Assembly (NCBI GenBank): GCA_002909145.1
Contig: PNQY01000076.1
Span: forward strand, 1 to 38,977
DNA length: 38,977 nt
Origin: Candidatus Thioglobus perditus
GTDB lineage: Bacteria > Pseudomonadota > Gammaproteobacteria > PS1 > Pseudothioglobaceae
Direction: 5' to 3'
The stretch's first letter is position 1. Every line of letters begins with the position of its first letter. Position numbers and translations under genes: made by a program. The notes under the pieces were generated by a model. It saw only the letters and a list, made by a program, of their open reading frames with translations. It did no database searches and had not been told where the DNA came from. Below are positions 8,358 through 21,592 of the stretch, one piece after another.

Positions 8358-9139
8358 TAATAACTATGATCTAAACCTGGAAAAGTTTTATCTTTAACTG
8401 CATTTATAAAAGTATTTACTGCAGTCTCAATACTGCCACTTTCATTAAGAAAATTTTTAACAAATTTTGGCATATACCCAGTATTGATGCCGAGCATATC
8501 ATAACAAACCAACACTTGCCCATCACAGTCAACTCCAGCCCCTATACCAATAGTAGGTATAGAAATAGCCTCACTTACACGTTTAGCCAAATCATTTGGT
8601 ATACACTCAAGCACTATTACACCAACTCCTAAAGACTCCAAAAGTAGAGCGTCTTTGATTATTTTATTGGCACCGGACTCATCTCTACCTTGAACCTTAT
8701 AACCGCCCATCTCTAATACAGATTGTGGCTGCAATCCAAGATGGCCACATACTGCAATATTATTATCTTGTAAAATTTTGAAAGAATCCTTGTGCTCAGA
8801 TCCACCCTCAAATTTAACCATTTGTGCGCCTACATCAACTAAACGCTTAGCATTTTCCAGTGTTTGCTCAGGGCTCGTATAGCTCTGATATGGCATATCA
8901 GCCACCAATAGTGAATTACTAACACCTTTAGCCACTAATTTTGTGTGATAAATCATATCTTCCATACTCACACTAAGAGTGTTTTCACCACCTTGAATTA
9001 CATTACCAAGCGAATCACCCACTAGGATAACATCAATACCACAATTATCAAAAAGCTTGGCGAATGAAGCATCATAAGCAGTTAAACAGGTAATTTTTTC
9101 AGATTTTTGTTTGAATTCTTTAAGTTGTGGAATATTCAT
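8357..9139 (-). CDS. panB: 3-methyl-2-oxobutanoate hydroxymethyltransferase
   Basis: Transfers a one-carbon unit from methylenetetrahydrofolate to 2-oxoisovalerate, forming ketopantoate. 260 residues (E. coli 264). Family features are LTAYDASFAKLFD near the N-terminus, the Mg-binding VGDSLGNV segment, the catalytic-region GHLGLQPQS and the IGIGAG segment. The start overlaps the folK stop as ATGA. The panB-panC pair next to folK is a common gammaproteobacterial arrangement. Confidence 0.97.
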   Translation of the reverse strand: MNIPQLKEFKQKSEKITCLTAYDASFAKLFDNCGIDVILVGDSLGNVIQGGENTLSVSMEDMIYHTKLVAKGVSNSLLVADMPYQSYTSPEQTLENAKRLVDVGAQMVKFEGGSEHKDSFKILQDNNIAVCGHLGLQPQSVLEMGGYKVQGRDESGANKIIKDALLLESLGVGVIVLECIPNDLAKRVSEAISIPTIGIGAGVDCDGQVLVCYDMLGINTGYMPKFVKNFLNESGSIETAVNTFINAVKDKTFPGLDHSY

Positions 9140-9602
9140 AATTTTATTAACTCCAAGATATTTATTTTATTAATTAACTCTTGTATATCTCCAAGTACTG
9201 GAATCTTTAAATCAGGTTCAATCTCTGCCAATGGCACCAACACAAAAGCCCTGTTCATCATTTGTGGGTGTGGAATTACTAGTTGCTTAGAAGCTATAAC
9301 TTGAACACCATAGAGAATAACATCCAAATCTATTGTTCTAGCTCCCCATTTTTTTTCTCTAACCCTATGCTGCTTATCTTCAATATTCTGACATACATAT
9401 AATAACTCAAGCGCTGTAAGGTGTGTGTCTATCTTACACATTGCATTTATATAATCTGGCTGTTCAGATCCATCGATTGGTTTTGACTGATAAAGACTAG
9501 ATAATCCAACTACCTTAATATCATTGGTTTGATTTAGTGCAATAACTGCATCTTTGATTTGTTGCTTAGGATCGTTGAGATTTGAACCTAAGCCTATGTA
9601 TG

Positions 9603-9609
<7 letters not shown>
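9136..9609 (-). CDS. folK: HPPK, folate biosynthesis pyrophosphokinase
   Basis: Transfers pyrophosphate from ATP to 6-hydroxymethyl-7,8-dihydropterin in folate synthesis. 157 residues (E. coli 159). YIGLGSNL opens the protein, and the HPPK signature [15 protein letters not shown] is near residues 88-102. The start is TTG at 9607-9609: the only other in-frame codon before the upstream stop is an ATT, and the N-terminus aligns with the family from this point. It overlaps proB by 7 bases and panB by 4. Confidence 0.95.
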
Positions 9610-11385
<1,776 letters not shown>

Positions 11386-11434
11386 TTAAAACAACAAGGT
11401 CTAAAATACAATGAACGACATTATACACTGCTAG

Positions 11435-12691
11435 ATGAATCAAACCTTATACAGCTTAGTTGGATACTTACTCTTGCCAGTAATGATTCTGCGTTTAATT
11501 ATCAAGGGTATAAAAAGTCCGCTATATTCAAAACGCATAAGTGAAAGACTAGGGATAATTGATACAATTCCGGTGCCTATAATTTGGCTACATTGTGTAT
11601 CTGTAGGTGAATTCCGTGCATCAATAACTCTAATTGATAAACTGATAAAAAAATATCCTGAACATAAAATACTAATAACCACAACCACGCCAACTGGCTC
11701 TAAAACTCTAACTGATCATTATCAAAATCAAGTGCTGCATCTATACTTTCCATTTGACCTAGGATTTATTGTTAATAAATATATAAAAAAAATCAATCCA
11801 GAGATTTGTATTCTACTAGAGACAGAAATCTGGCCAAATCTTATACACATCCTTAACAAGAACAATATCCCTACTCTATTAATAAATGCTAGATTATCAG
11901 CTAAATCTTTAGCAAAATATCAAAAATTTGCACCAAATCTTGCCAAACAAACACTAAATAAACTTACACTAATAGCAACCCAAAATCAAAACTCTGCTGA
12001 ACGGTTTATTGAGCTTGGAGCCAATAAAAACAAGGTTAAAAATACTGGTAATATTAAATTTGACCAAAATCCAAAAACTGATAAAGTTGCAAGCAAAGAG
12101 ATTAAAAAGATTGTTGGTAAGCGTAGGGTTGTGGCCTTTGCCAGTACACACAGAGGCGAAGAAGAAGAAATCATCAACAGTTATTTAAAGTATGGCAATA
12201 TTGATGCGCTGCTGGTTGTTATTCCTCGACATCCTGAGCGTTTCAACGAAGTGTATAAATTATCTAAAAATAAAGATATAAATATTATTAAACGCTCTAG
12301 CAACAAAACTGCTGAGGATGCACAAATACTGCTTGGCGACTCTATGGGTGAAATGATGAGTTACTTTGATGTTGCCGATATAGTATTTATGGGTGGCAGT
12401 TTAAATAATACCGGTGGACACAATATGCTGGAGCCAGCAGCACTAGCAAAGCCGATTATTTTTGGGCCAAATGTATTTAACTTTGCAGAAATATCTGCAG
12501 ACTTACTTAACAAAAAAGCCTCCATTCAAGTACAAAATGCAGATGAGCTATTTAAAGAAATTGTTAAATTATTAGATAATGACAGAAAAGTCAAAACACT
12601 TGGAGAAAATGCCAATCAATACTTTAAATCCAAACAAGGTGCGGTAAAAAATATCATTGACATTATTGATAAAAATTTAGAAAAAATATAA
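11435..12691 (+). CDS. waaA: Kdo transferase (lipid A glycosylation)
   Basis: Adds Kdo to lipid IVA at the inner face of the cytoplasmic membrane, showing that the cell makes a Kdo-type lipopolysaccharide. 418 residues (E. coli 425). It has an N-terminal hydrophobic anchor (about residues 5-22), the catalytic-Glu segment HCVSVGEF, the LLETEIWPNL motif and the C-terminal GGSLNNTGGHNMLEPA nucleotide-sugar site. No Shine-Dalgarno precedes the ATG at 11435, so a very short leader is possible. Convergent with thiC, whose stop codon lies 8 bases away. Confidence 0.96.
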   Translation: MNQTLYSLVGYLLLPVMILRLIIKGIKSPLYSKRISERLGIIDTIPVPIIWLHCVSVGEFRASITLIDKLIKKYPEHKILITTTTPTGSKTLTDHYQNQVLHLYFPFDLGFIVNKYIKKINPEICILLETEIWPNLIHILNKNNIPTLLINARLSAKSLAKYQKFAPNLAKQTLNKLTLIATQNQNSAERFIELGANKNKVKNTGNIKFDQNPKTDKVASKEIKKIVGKRRVVAFASTHRGEEEEIINSYLKYGNIDALLVVIPRHPERFNEVYKLSKNKDINIIKRSSNKTAEDAQILLGDSMGEMMSYFDVADIVFMGGSLNNTGGHNMLEPAALAKPIIFGPNVFNFAEISADLLNKKASIQVQNADELFKEIVKLLDNDRKVKTLGENANQYFKSKQGAVKNIIDIIDKNLEKI

Positions 12692-12699
12692 ACAAGTCG

Positions 12700-15592
<2,893 letters not shown>

Positions 15593-15683
15593 AATATATT
15601 AAAATATAATAATATTCTTATATATATTGCAAAATAGTATATAATATGTATTAATACAAACGTATATATTTCGAGGGTCTATT

Positions 15684-16535
15684 ATGGAAAATAAATCACT
15701 TTTTACTTCAATTACTCTCGTAGTAGTAATTGTGGTTGGATATTTTTTACACAACGAACAAGTTGACAAACTTCAAGCTGAAATAGACATCATAACCGCA
15801 GAATACAACGCCAAATTAAATTCTATACAGGCTGATACTAAGCTAGATCCTATACAGGCTGATACTAAGCTAGATCCTATACAGGCTGATACTAAGCTAG
15901 ATCCTATACAGGCTGATAACAAAAATGCAAAAACTAAGATTATTGACAAACCTACTGTTAATAATGCCAATATATCTGCATTAGAGGATTTAAACAATCA
16001 ACTAATAAGTGCACACTCAGAGATAAAAAGTATGCAGAAAAAACTATCATTAGCCACTAGCAAGTCTGGTGTTTTAACTAATGAAATATCGCAAATGAAT
16101 GATTCTAGAAATGAGGTAAAGTTATTAACCAAATCATTAAAATCAGCCGAACAAAAATTAACAACAGCTCAACAAGAACTATCTCTTTCTGATGATAAAG
16201 TCAAATACCTTCAAGGTGTTTTTGAAACAAAAAACAAAGAAAATATTGTAAAAAATATAGCTCGCATTAAGGCATTAAAAGAATCATCTGGTGGAATTGC
16301 AGTAACCGGACTTATTGTCCCTGTAATAGGTCTGGCAACTTTAGTTTCATACGCTAATGAAGAAATTAACAACTATTGTGCCAATATCAAAAATATAACA
16401 AATCTAGAGAAAGACATATTTGGCAAAGTAGTATCGCTAGATCCTCAAATGCAAAAAGACTTTCACTATCAATGCGAAGTTAGCTTAAAAGATAAAATTA
16501 AAAAAAGTATTAAAAAAATTAAAATAAAAAAATAA
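15684..16535 (+). CDS. Unrecognised coiled-coil membrane protein with tandem repeats
   Basis: 283 residues, family not recognised. An N-terminal membrane anchor (about 8-22) is followed by four copies of a 9-residue unit (PIQADTKLD, residues 47-79). A long heptad-rich region (about 98-180) is typical of a coiled coil. A second hydrophobic segment lies at 204-223 and a strongly basic Lys/Ile tail ends the protein. Two cysteines lie after the second segment (residues 232 and 258). The start is supported by GAGGG five to nine bases upstream. It follows hemB by 91 bases of extremely AT-rich DNA and converges with acs. A structural or envelope-spanning role is possible, but nothing fixes it. Confidence 0.7.
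   Translation: MENKSLFTSITLVVVIVVGYFLHNEQVDKLQAEIDIITAEYNAKLNSIQADTKLDPIQADTKLDPIQADTKLDPIQADNKNAKTKIIDKPTVNNANISALEDLNNQLISAHSEIKSMQKKLSLATSKSGVLTNEISQMNDSRNEVKLLTKSLKSAEQKLTTAQQELSLSDDKVKYLQGVFETKNKENIVKNIARIKALKESSGGIAVTGLIVPVIGLATLVSYANEEINNYCANIKNITNLEKDIFGKVVSLDPQMQKDFHYQCEVSLKDKIKKSIKKIKIKK
15823..15918 (+). repeat. Perfect 27-bp tandem repeat, three and a half copies
   Basis: Units 15823-15849, 15850-15876 and 15877-15903 are identical, and a partial fourth runs from 15904 to 15918. The unit is a multiple of three and lies inside the coiled-coil protein gene, so copy-number change would stay in frame. Perfect identity implies recent expansion. Confidence 0.92.
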
Positions 16536-16538
16536 TTT

Positions 16539-18458
16539 TCAACTTACTCTATTTTTAATAAGATCATTTACAACTTCAGGCTCTGCAAGTGTTGAAGTGT
16601 CACCTAAATTATCATAATCATTCTCAGCAATCTTTCTCAAAATGCGTCGCATAATTTTACCACTTCGAGTTTTAGGTAGTCCTGGTGCAAATTGAATTTT
16701 ATCAACCGTTGCAATTGGTCCAATTTCAGAACGAACTAGTTTAACTAATTCTTTTTTTAGATCATCACTTGGATTTATGCCATTCATAATAGATACATAG
16801 GCGTAAACACCCTGGCCTTTAATATCATGCGGATAACCAACTACAGCAGCCTCCGATACATTTTCATGCAATACCAAAGCAGATTCAATTTCAGCAGTGC
16901 CTAAACGGTGACCTGAAATATTTAAAACATCATCCACTCGACCGGTAATCCAATAGTAACCGTCTTTATCACGCTTAACCCCATCACCAGCAAAGTACTT
17001 GCCTGGGAAGGTTGAGAAATAAGCCTCCATAAAGCGCTCATGGTTGTTATACAGTGTGCGCATTTGTCCTGGCCAAGACCTTGCTAATACCAAAATACCT
17101 TCAGCTTCACCTTCTAAGACGTCTCCTTTCTCATTAACAATTTGAGGATCAACACCAAAAAATGGCGTTGATGCTGAACCTGGTTTAAGCTCAGTTGCAT
17201 AAGGCAATGGTGTAATCATATGCCCACCAGTTTCAGTTTGCCACCAAGTGTCTACTACCGGACATCTAGCCTGGCCAACTTTATGATAATACCATTCCCA
17301 AGCCTCTGGATTGATAGGCTCACCTACTGTACCCAATACACGCAAACTAGATCGATTTGTCTTTTCAACAAACTCATCGCCTGCACCCATTAAGGCGCGA
17401 ATAGCAGTTGGGGCGGTATAAAACGTATCAACCTGGTGCTTATCAACCACCTGCCAAAAACGCGAAGCATCTGGATAAGTCGGAATACCTTCAAACATTA
17501 AGGTTGTTGCTCCATTTGCTAATGGACCATAAACAATATAAGAATGCCCTGTTACCCAGCCAACATCAGCCGTACACCAATACACATCACCCTCTTGGTA
17601 ATCAAAAGTATATTTATGTGTCATAGCAGCATAAAGCAAATAACCGCCAGAAGTATGCAGTACACCTTTTGGTTTGCCTGTTGAGCCCGATGTATATAGA
17701 ATAAATAATGGTGTTTCTGCGTCAAATGACTCACACGGACACTCACTAGGAACATCGGCCACTAACTCATGATACCAAACATCTCTATCACCCCAAGCTA
17801 CATCGCCGCCTGTGTTTTTTACTACAATTACCTTATTGACACAGTCACAACCAGAGATTGCTTTATCGACATTACCCTTAAGTTCAGTAGCACGTCCACC
17901 ACGAACACCTTCATCTGCAGTAATAACAATCTTACACTCAGAGTCAATAACTCTATCTTTTAATGCTTCTGGAGAAAAGCCGCCAAATACAACTGAATGA
18001 ATTGCACCAATACGCGCACATGCAAGCATAGCGTAGCTTGCTTCTAAAATCATCGGCATATAAATACAAACTCTATCGCCTTTTTTAACACCAAGCTTTT
18101 TTAGACCATTGGCCAGCTTTGCAACCTCATCGTGTAGTTGTTGATAAGTTACATTTTGACTAACTTCTGGATCGTCTCCCTCCCAAATAATTGCCGTTTG
18201 ATTGGCTCGCTGTGGCAAGTGTCGATCAATACAGTTGTAAGCTACATTTAGCCTACCACCTTTAAACCATTCGATCTGGCCTTGAGTGTAATCTACATTA
18301 GAAACCTGTGTCCAGCTCTTATCCCAGTTTAAAAAGATATTGGCTTGTTCTGCCCAAAATTTATCCGAATCATTAATTGAATCGGCATACATATTCTCAT
18401 ATTTTTCTTTGTCAATTAATGGAGTTTTGTTGCTCTTTTGAATTGGATACATAGTCAT
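16539..18458 (-). CDS. acs: Acetyl-CoA synthetase
   Basis: Activates acetate to acetyl-CoA through acetyl-AMP. 639 residues (E. coli 652). Adenylate-forming motifs are [11 protein letters not shown] near residue 250, the WWQTETGGH segment, and the C-terminal [15 protein letters not shown], whose lysine is the site of regulatory acetylation in characterised Acs proteins. The start at 18458 has AGGG seven bases upstream; a second ATG two codons in is possible. Last gene of the acetate module, 61 bases after the DnaQ-like gene. Confidence 0.97.
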   Translation of the reverse strand: MTMYPIQKSNKTPLIDKEKYENMYADSINDSDKFWAEQANIFLNWDKSWTQVSNVDYTQGQIEWFKGGRLNVAYNCIDRHLPQRANQTAIIWEGDDPEVSQNVTYQQLHDEVAKLANGLKKLGVKKGDRVCIYMPMILEASYAMLACARIGAIHSVVFGGFSPEALKDRVIDSECKIVITADEGVRGGRATELKGNVDKAISGCDCVNKVIVVKNTGGDVAWGDRDVWYHELVADVPSECPCESFDAETPLFILYTSGSTGKPKGVLHTSGGYLLYAAMTHKYTFDYQEGDVYWCTADVGWVTGHSYIVYGPLANGATTLMFEGIPTYPDASRFWQVVDKHQVDTFYTAPTAIRALMGAGDEFVEKTNRSSLRVLGTVGEPINPEAWEWYYHKVGQARCPVVDTWWQTETGGHMITPLPYATELKPGSASTPFFGVDPQIVNEKGDVLEGEAEGILVLARSWPGQMRTLYNNHERFMEAYFSTFPGKYFAGDGVKRDKDGYYWITGRVDDVLNISGHRLGTAEIESALVLHENVSEAAVVGYPHDIKGQGVYAYVSIMNGINPSDDLKKELVKLVRSEIGPIATVDKIQFAPGLPKTRSGKIMRRILRKIAENDYDNLGDTSTLAEPEVVNDLIKNRVS

Positions 18459-18519
18459 ATAATAACCCTACTAAAATTAATAAATAATACCTAAAAAATA
18501 CCTTTCTAGAAAGCAATTT

Positions 18520-19209
18520 TCAAATCAAATCTTTTAATTTAATTAAATGCTTTCTTCCTATATAGTCAATCTGTGCCAAAAACAGCTCAGCAGTAGCAAT
18601 TGCATCCTGCATAGCATTATGTGCCCTATAGCGTGGCAAGTTATATTTTTCACGTAGCGCATACAAACGCATACTTTGTTGCTTAACATACGGCCCAATA
18701 TGCTGAGACTTTTTTTGCTCAATTTTAAGTGTATCGATCATAACCATAGGCAATGATTTCATCTGGTAAAGCAATAAGCAGGCTCGATTAATAAAGCTTT
18801 TTTCGATGACATCAAAATGTACAACTATAACCCTGCCAGCCATTTCAGATAACAAGCCTTCCATTGCGCAGTTTAATGATACTCCATTTTGTAATTCTTC
18901 ATCAGTCAATTTATGAATGCCGACATTATCCTCAGTAAGCTGCTGCTTTGGATTAATTAAAACATGAGTAGAGGTTTTAGGTAGTAAATGAAGATTTTTG
19001 ATAACTGTGTAGCCCAAGCTAATAATTCTATCATTGTCAGCATCCAGACCGGTTGTCTCAAAATCCAAAACTAAGAATTCTAAATCTTTAATCAGTTTAT
19101 TGCTCTTGACCAAAGGATGGTTTAAATAATCTTTAATAGATGAAGAATGCGTTAACCTTTTAAGGTGTTTTTTTCGGTAATAATCAGCAAAAAAATAACT
19201 AAATATCAT
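18520..19209 (-). CDS. DnaQ-like DEDDh 3'-5' exonuclease of the acetate module
   Basis: 229 residues. Exonuclease motif I is DFETTG (Asp49, Glu51). An Asp sits in VVHFDV, and the last motif is HNAMQD, giving a DEDDh-type active site. It is not the replicative proofreading subunit: a standard dnaQ lies at 24671-25342, and this protein has no obvious clamp-binding motif. It follows the cNMP/CBS/DUF294 gene by two bases. The same pair is found beside acetate symporter genes in other gammaproteobacteria, so its substrate may be a nucleotide signal rather than DNA; that is inference. Confidence 0.85.
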   Translation of the reverse strand: MIFSYFFADYYRKKHLKRLTHSSSIKDYLNHPLVKSNKLIKDLEFLVLDFETTGLDADNDRIISLGYTVIKNLHLLPKTSTHVLINPKQQLTEDNVGIHKLTDEELQNGVSLNCAMEGLLSEMAGRVIVVHFDVIEKSFINRACLLLYQMKSLPMVMIDTLKIEQKKSQHIGPYVKQQSMRLYALREKYNLPRYRAHNAMQDAIATAELFLAQIDYIGRKHLIKLKDLI

Positions 19210-19211
19210 AT

Positions 19212-21044
19212 TTATAATATTGATGTTTGATATTGTGACCCCATTGCTGATTGCATATCAGTCACAATGCTAAATGCATCTTTTAAATGTTTTTGATCTA
19301 AAGATGAAATCTCTTCAGTTAAAACATAATTATCTACAAGATTATCAGATCTTATTTGATACCTCTGGTGCTTAATTCTAATCAAATTAATAAACTTATA
19401 GGCTTCAATTAAATCATTAGCACCAGATTGACTTAAACCACCAGTCTCAGCCAATTCTTTTAACCTATCTTGAGTGTTAATTGACCTAGCTCCATGTGAT
19501 AGGGCATAAACTCTTGCAATGTCAACAATTGGGACAACACCTTTTTTCTTCAAATCTAAAGCATTCTGATTGACACCATTCTTGTCTAAAATAAAATTCC
19601 GAAAGAACCCTAATGGCGCCGTGTAGTGCAAAGCATTCGCGGCCATATGCGACTGAAATATTGTATTTTTAACAGTTTTTTTCAAAACATCAGACAATAA
19701 ATCATCTAATAGAGTTGAATCGCCATATAAGCACTTTAGGTCAAAAAATATACTGGCATACATTAGCGCCTTTGGATCTGGCTCATTAATCCATTTATTA
19801 AAATAAGATTTCCAGACTGAAAAAGGTTGTCGCCACTTATCATTGGTTGCCATAACGTCACCAGGACAATACACATAACCACAGGCATTTAGCCCATCGC
19901 AAACATATTTAGCCAACTTAGAAAAATATTCACCATGCAAATCTTGCTGGTAGTCATCCGATAAGATCAACAAGTTATCTTGATCAGAGTGTGCAATTTG
20001 CTCAGATCTGGCCATTGATCCTGCCACAACCCACGCATACTCTACAGGAGGAGCTCCTAACAAACTTTCAGCTTGTTTTAGCAATTGCTGATTAATTGAT
20101 CGTCCGATTGAACTAACAGAATATGTAATATCATGCTCATCCATATTAGATTCGAAACTTTTTTGCAGCAACAGAGGTACTTGCTTGGATATCATTGTCA
20201 AGTCATCTGAATCTTTTGACACCAAAATCTCGTTAATTAGAAAAACCACATTATGGCTTTGCTTACGAAGTAAATCAGCAGCCGTAATCATGCCAACAAC
20301 TTTCTTATTTTTAACTATAGGTAAGTGTCTAATTTGAGCATTTGCCATTAACAACATTGCCTCAACACCACTTTTATAATGAGCAATGGAGATAGGTTTT
20401 TTACTCATAATGGTACCAACAGGTTCTGTAACATCAAGCTTTTCAGCTGCCACTTTAGTACAAAAAGCACGATCAGTTACAATGCCACACAATTTATCAT
20501 TACTAGTAATAACAACAGATGTGATATTTTTTTTGGTCATTAATTTGGCAACTTGCTCGATACTTGTTTTTTGATCGACCAAATAAGCATCGTTTGCCCT
20601 AGACATAGATAAAACAGAATCATTAAGCAAATTATTTTGCTTAGTAATATTTTGAAATTTTATTCCTGCTTTTAAATTTGCATCTACAAAAAAATTTTCA
20701 ATAGTATTGTTGTTGGAAAATAACTCGTGAAAGTACTGTTTATCAATTCGATAATAAAGAGTATCCTCTTTACAAGAGTGCGTATAAAGCAATAGTTGAT
20801 TGCTATAACCAAACCACTGATGCTCTCCTAGAATTGAAAATAACTTTTCATTTTCATCTTCTATTAACACCGCCCCCTTTCGAACCAAATATAAAAAGTC
20901 AGGCTTTAGTGTTAGAACGTGCCCTTTACGTCGATAACCAACTTCTGTTTTTGAAATTAATAATTCAAGCTGCTCAGGTTCTGAACAGTCAAGCGGTAGA
21001 GTTGCTTTAAAAAAATCAATAATTTCTAAAGCTTCAATTTCCAT
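19212..21044 (-). CDS. cNMP-like / CBS pair / DUF294 nucleotidyltransferase-like protein
   Basis: 610-residue multidomain regulator. Residues about 30-115 form a cyclic-nucleotide-binding-like fold without the usual conserved phosphate-binding Arg cassette. Residues about 150-262 are two CBS motifs. Residues about 280-460 are a DUF294 domain with a GlnD-like nucleotidyltransferase signature: GSMARSE at 342-348 and SDQDN at 353-357, keeping the two metal-binding Asp residues. The remaining C-terminus matches the domain usually paired with DUF294. It probably modifies or senses via nucleotides. It abuts the 158-residue protein upstream and the DnaQ-like gene downstream. Partner and reaction are unknown. 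Confidence 0.88.
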   Translation of the reverse strand: MEIEALEIIDFFKATLPLDCSEPEQLELLISKTEVGYRRKGHVLTLKPDFLYLVRKGAVLIEDENEKLFSILGEHQWFGYSNQLLLYTHSCKEDTLYYRIDKQYFHELFSNNNTIENFFVDANLKAGIKFQNITKQNNLLNDSVLSMSRANDAYLVDQKTSIEQVAKLMTKKNITSVVITSNDKLCGIVTDRAFCTKVAAEKLDVTEPVGTIMSKKPISIAHYKSGVEAMLLMANAQIRHLPIVKNKKVVGMITAADLLRKQSHNVVFLINEILVSKDSDDLTMISKQVPLLLQKSFESNMDEHDITYSVSSIGRSINQQLLKQAESLLGAPPVEYAWVVAGSMARSEQIAHSDQDNLLILSDDYQQDLHGEYFSKLAKYVCDGLNACGYVYCPGDVMATNDKWRQPFSVWKSYFNKWINEPDPKALMYASIFFDLKCLYGDSTLLDDLLSDVLKKTVKNTIFQSHMAANALHYTAPLGFFRNFILDKNGVNQNALDLKKKGVVPIVDIARVYALSHGARSINTQDRLKELAETGGLSQSGANDLIEAYKFINLIRIKHQRYQIRSDNLVDNYVLTEEISSLDQKHLKDAFSIVTDMQSAMGSQYQTSIL

Positions 21045-21521
21045 CTAAAAATCCTTATCCTTGTAAGTGAAAATAGCTGGGACTTCAGCGTAAAAAATAC
21101 TGCCACCTGCATAGACAACAAACTGCAAATAGTCTGTTTTTCTAACATCAACCAATGCACTTTTCCATAATTTTCCACCGGGTTCCACCAACATAATTGA
21201 TTCGGGTGATGACTGGGCATTCTTTTCATGGACCAATGAGAAATTAACATTTTGCAACGGAGTCTCAGACTGCAAATGAAAATAATTTTTACCGTATTGT
21301 AAACTACTAGAGGTAATTGACAATTCTAAACTACCATTTACCAAATCACAATTTCCACTTTCCCATCGACAATTAGGTTTGGCAAGCATCTTATACAATT
21401 GACCATCTACTGCTTTGTGTGGCACTTCAGCAACATAGTAATCAACTGCAAAATAACTAATAATTGCCAATATAGGGGCAACGATCATTGATGTAATAAC
21501 GTGTTTATTTTTAAAAAACAT
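21045..21521 (-). CDS. Small membrane-anchored protein of the acetate module
   Basis: 158 residues, family not recognised. A single N-terminal transmembrane helix (about 8-29) leads to a mostly beta-rich soluble domain with two cysteines close together (in NCRWESGNCD), which could form a disulfide outside the membrane. AAGGA lies before the ATG. It sits between the symporter terminator and the DUF294 gene and directly abuts the latter, so it may sense or support acetate uptake; this is inferred from position only. Confidence 0.7.
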   Translation of the reverse strand: MFFKNKHVITSMIVAPILAIISYFAVDYYVAEVPHKAVDGQLYKMLAKPNCRWESGNCDLVNGSLELSITSSSLQYGKNYFHLQSETPLQNVNFSLVHEKNAQSSPESIMLVEPGGKLWKSALVDVRKTDYLQFVVYAGGSIFYAEVPAIFTYKDKDF

Positions 21522-21545
21522 AATTCCTTTATTTTAAATAAAAAA

Positions 21546-21566
21546 ACACCCGGCATTGCCGGGTGT
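21546..21566 (-). terminator. Rho-independent terminator after the symporter gene
   Basis: A perfect 9-bp GC-rich stem (21546-21554 with 21558-21566) is followed on the minus strand by a T run (21541-21546 in complement). It separates the symporter pair from the downstream regulators and acs, which therefore depend on read-through or their own promoter. Confidence 0.92.
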
Positions 21567-21592
21567 CAAAGCAAAAAACTTAAAAAGTTTTT

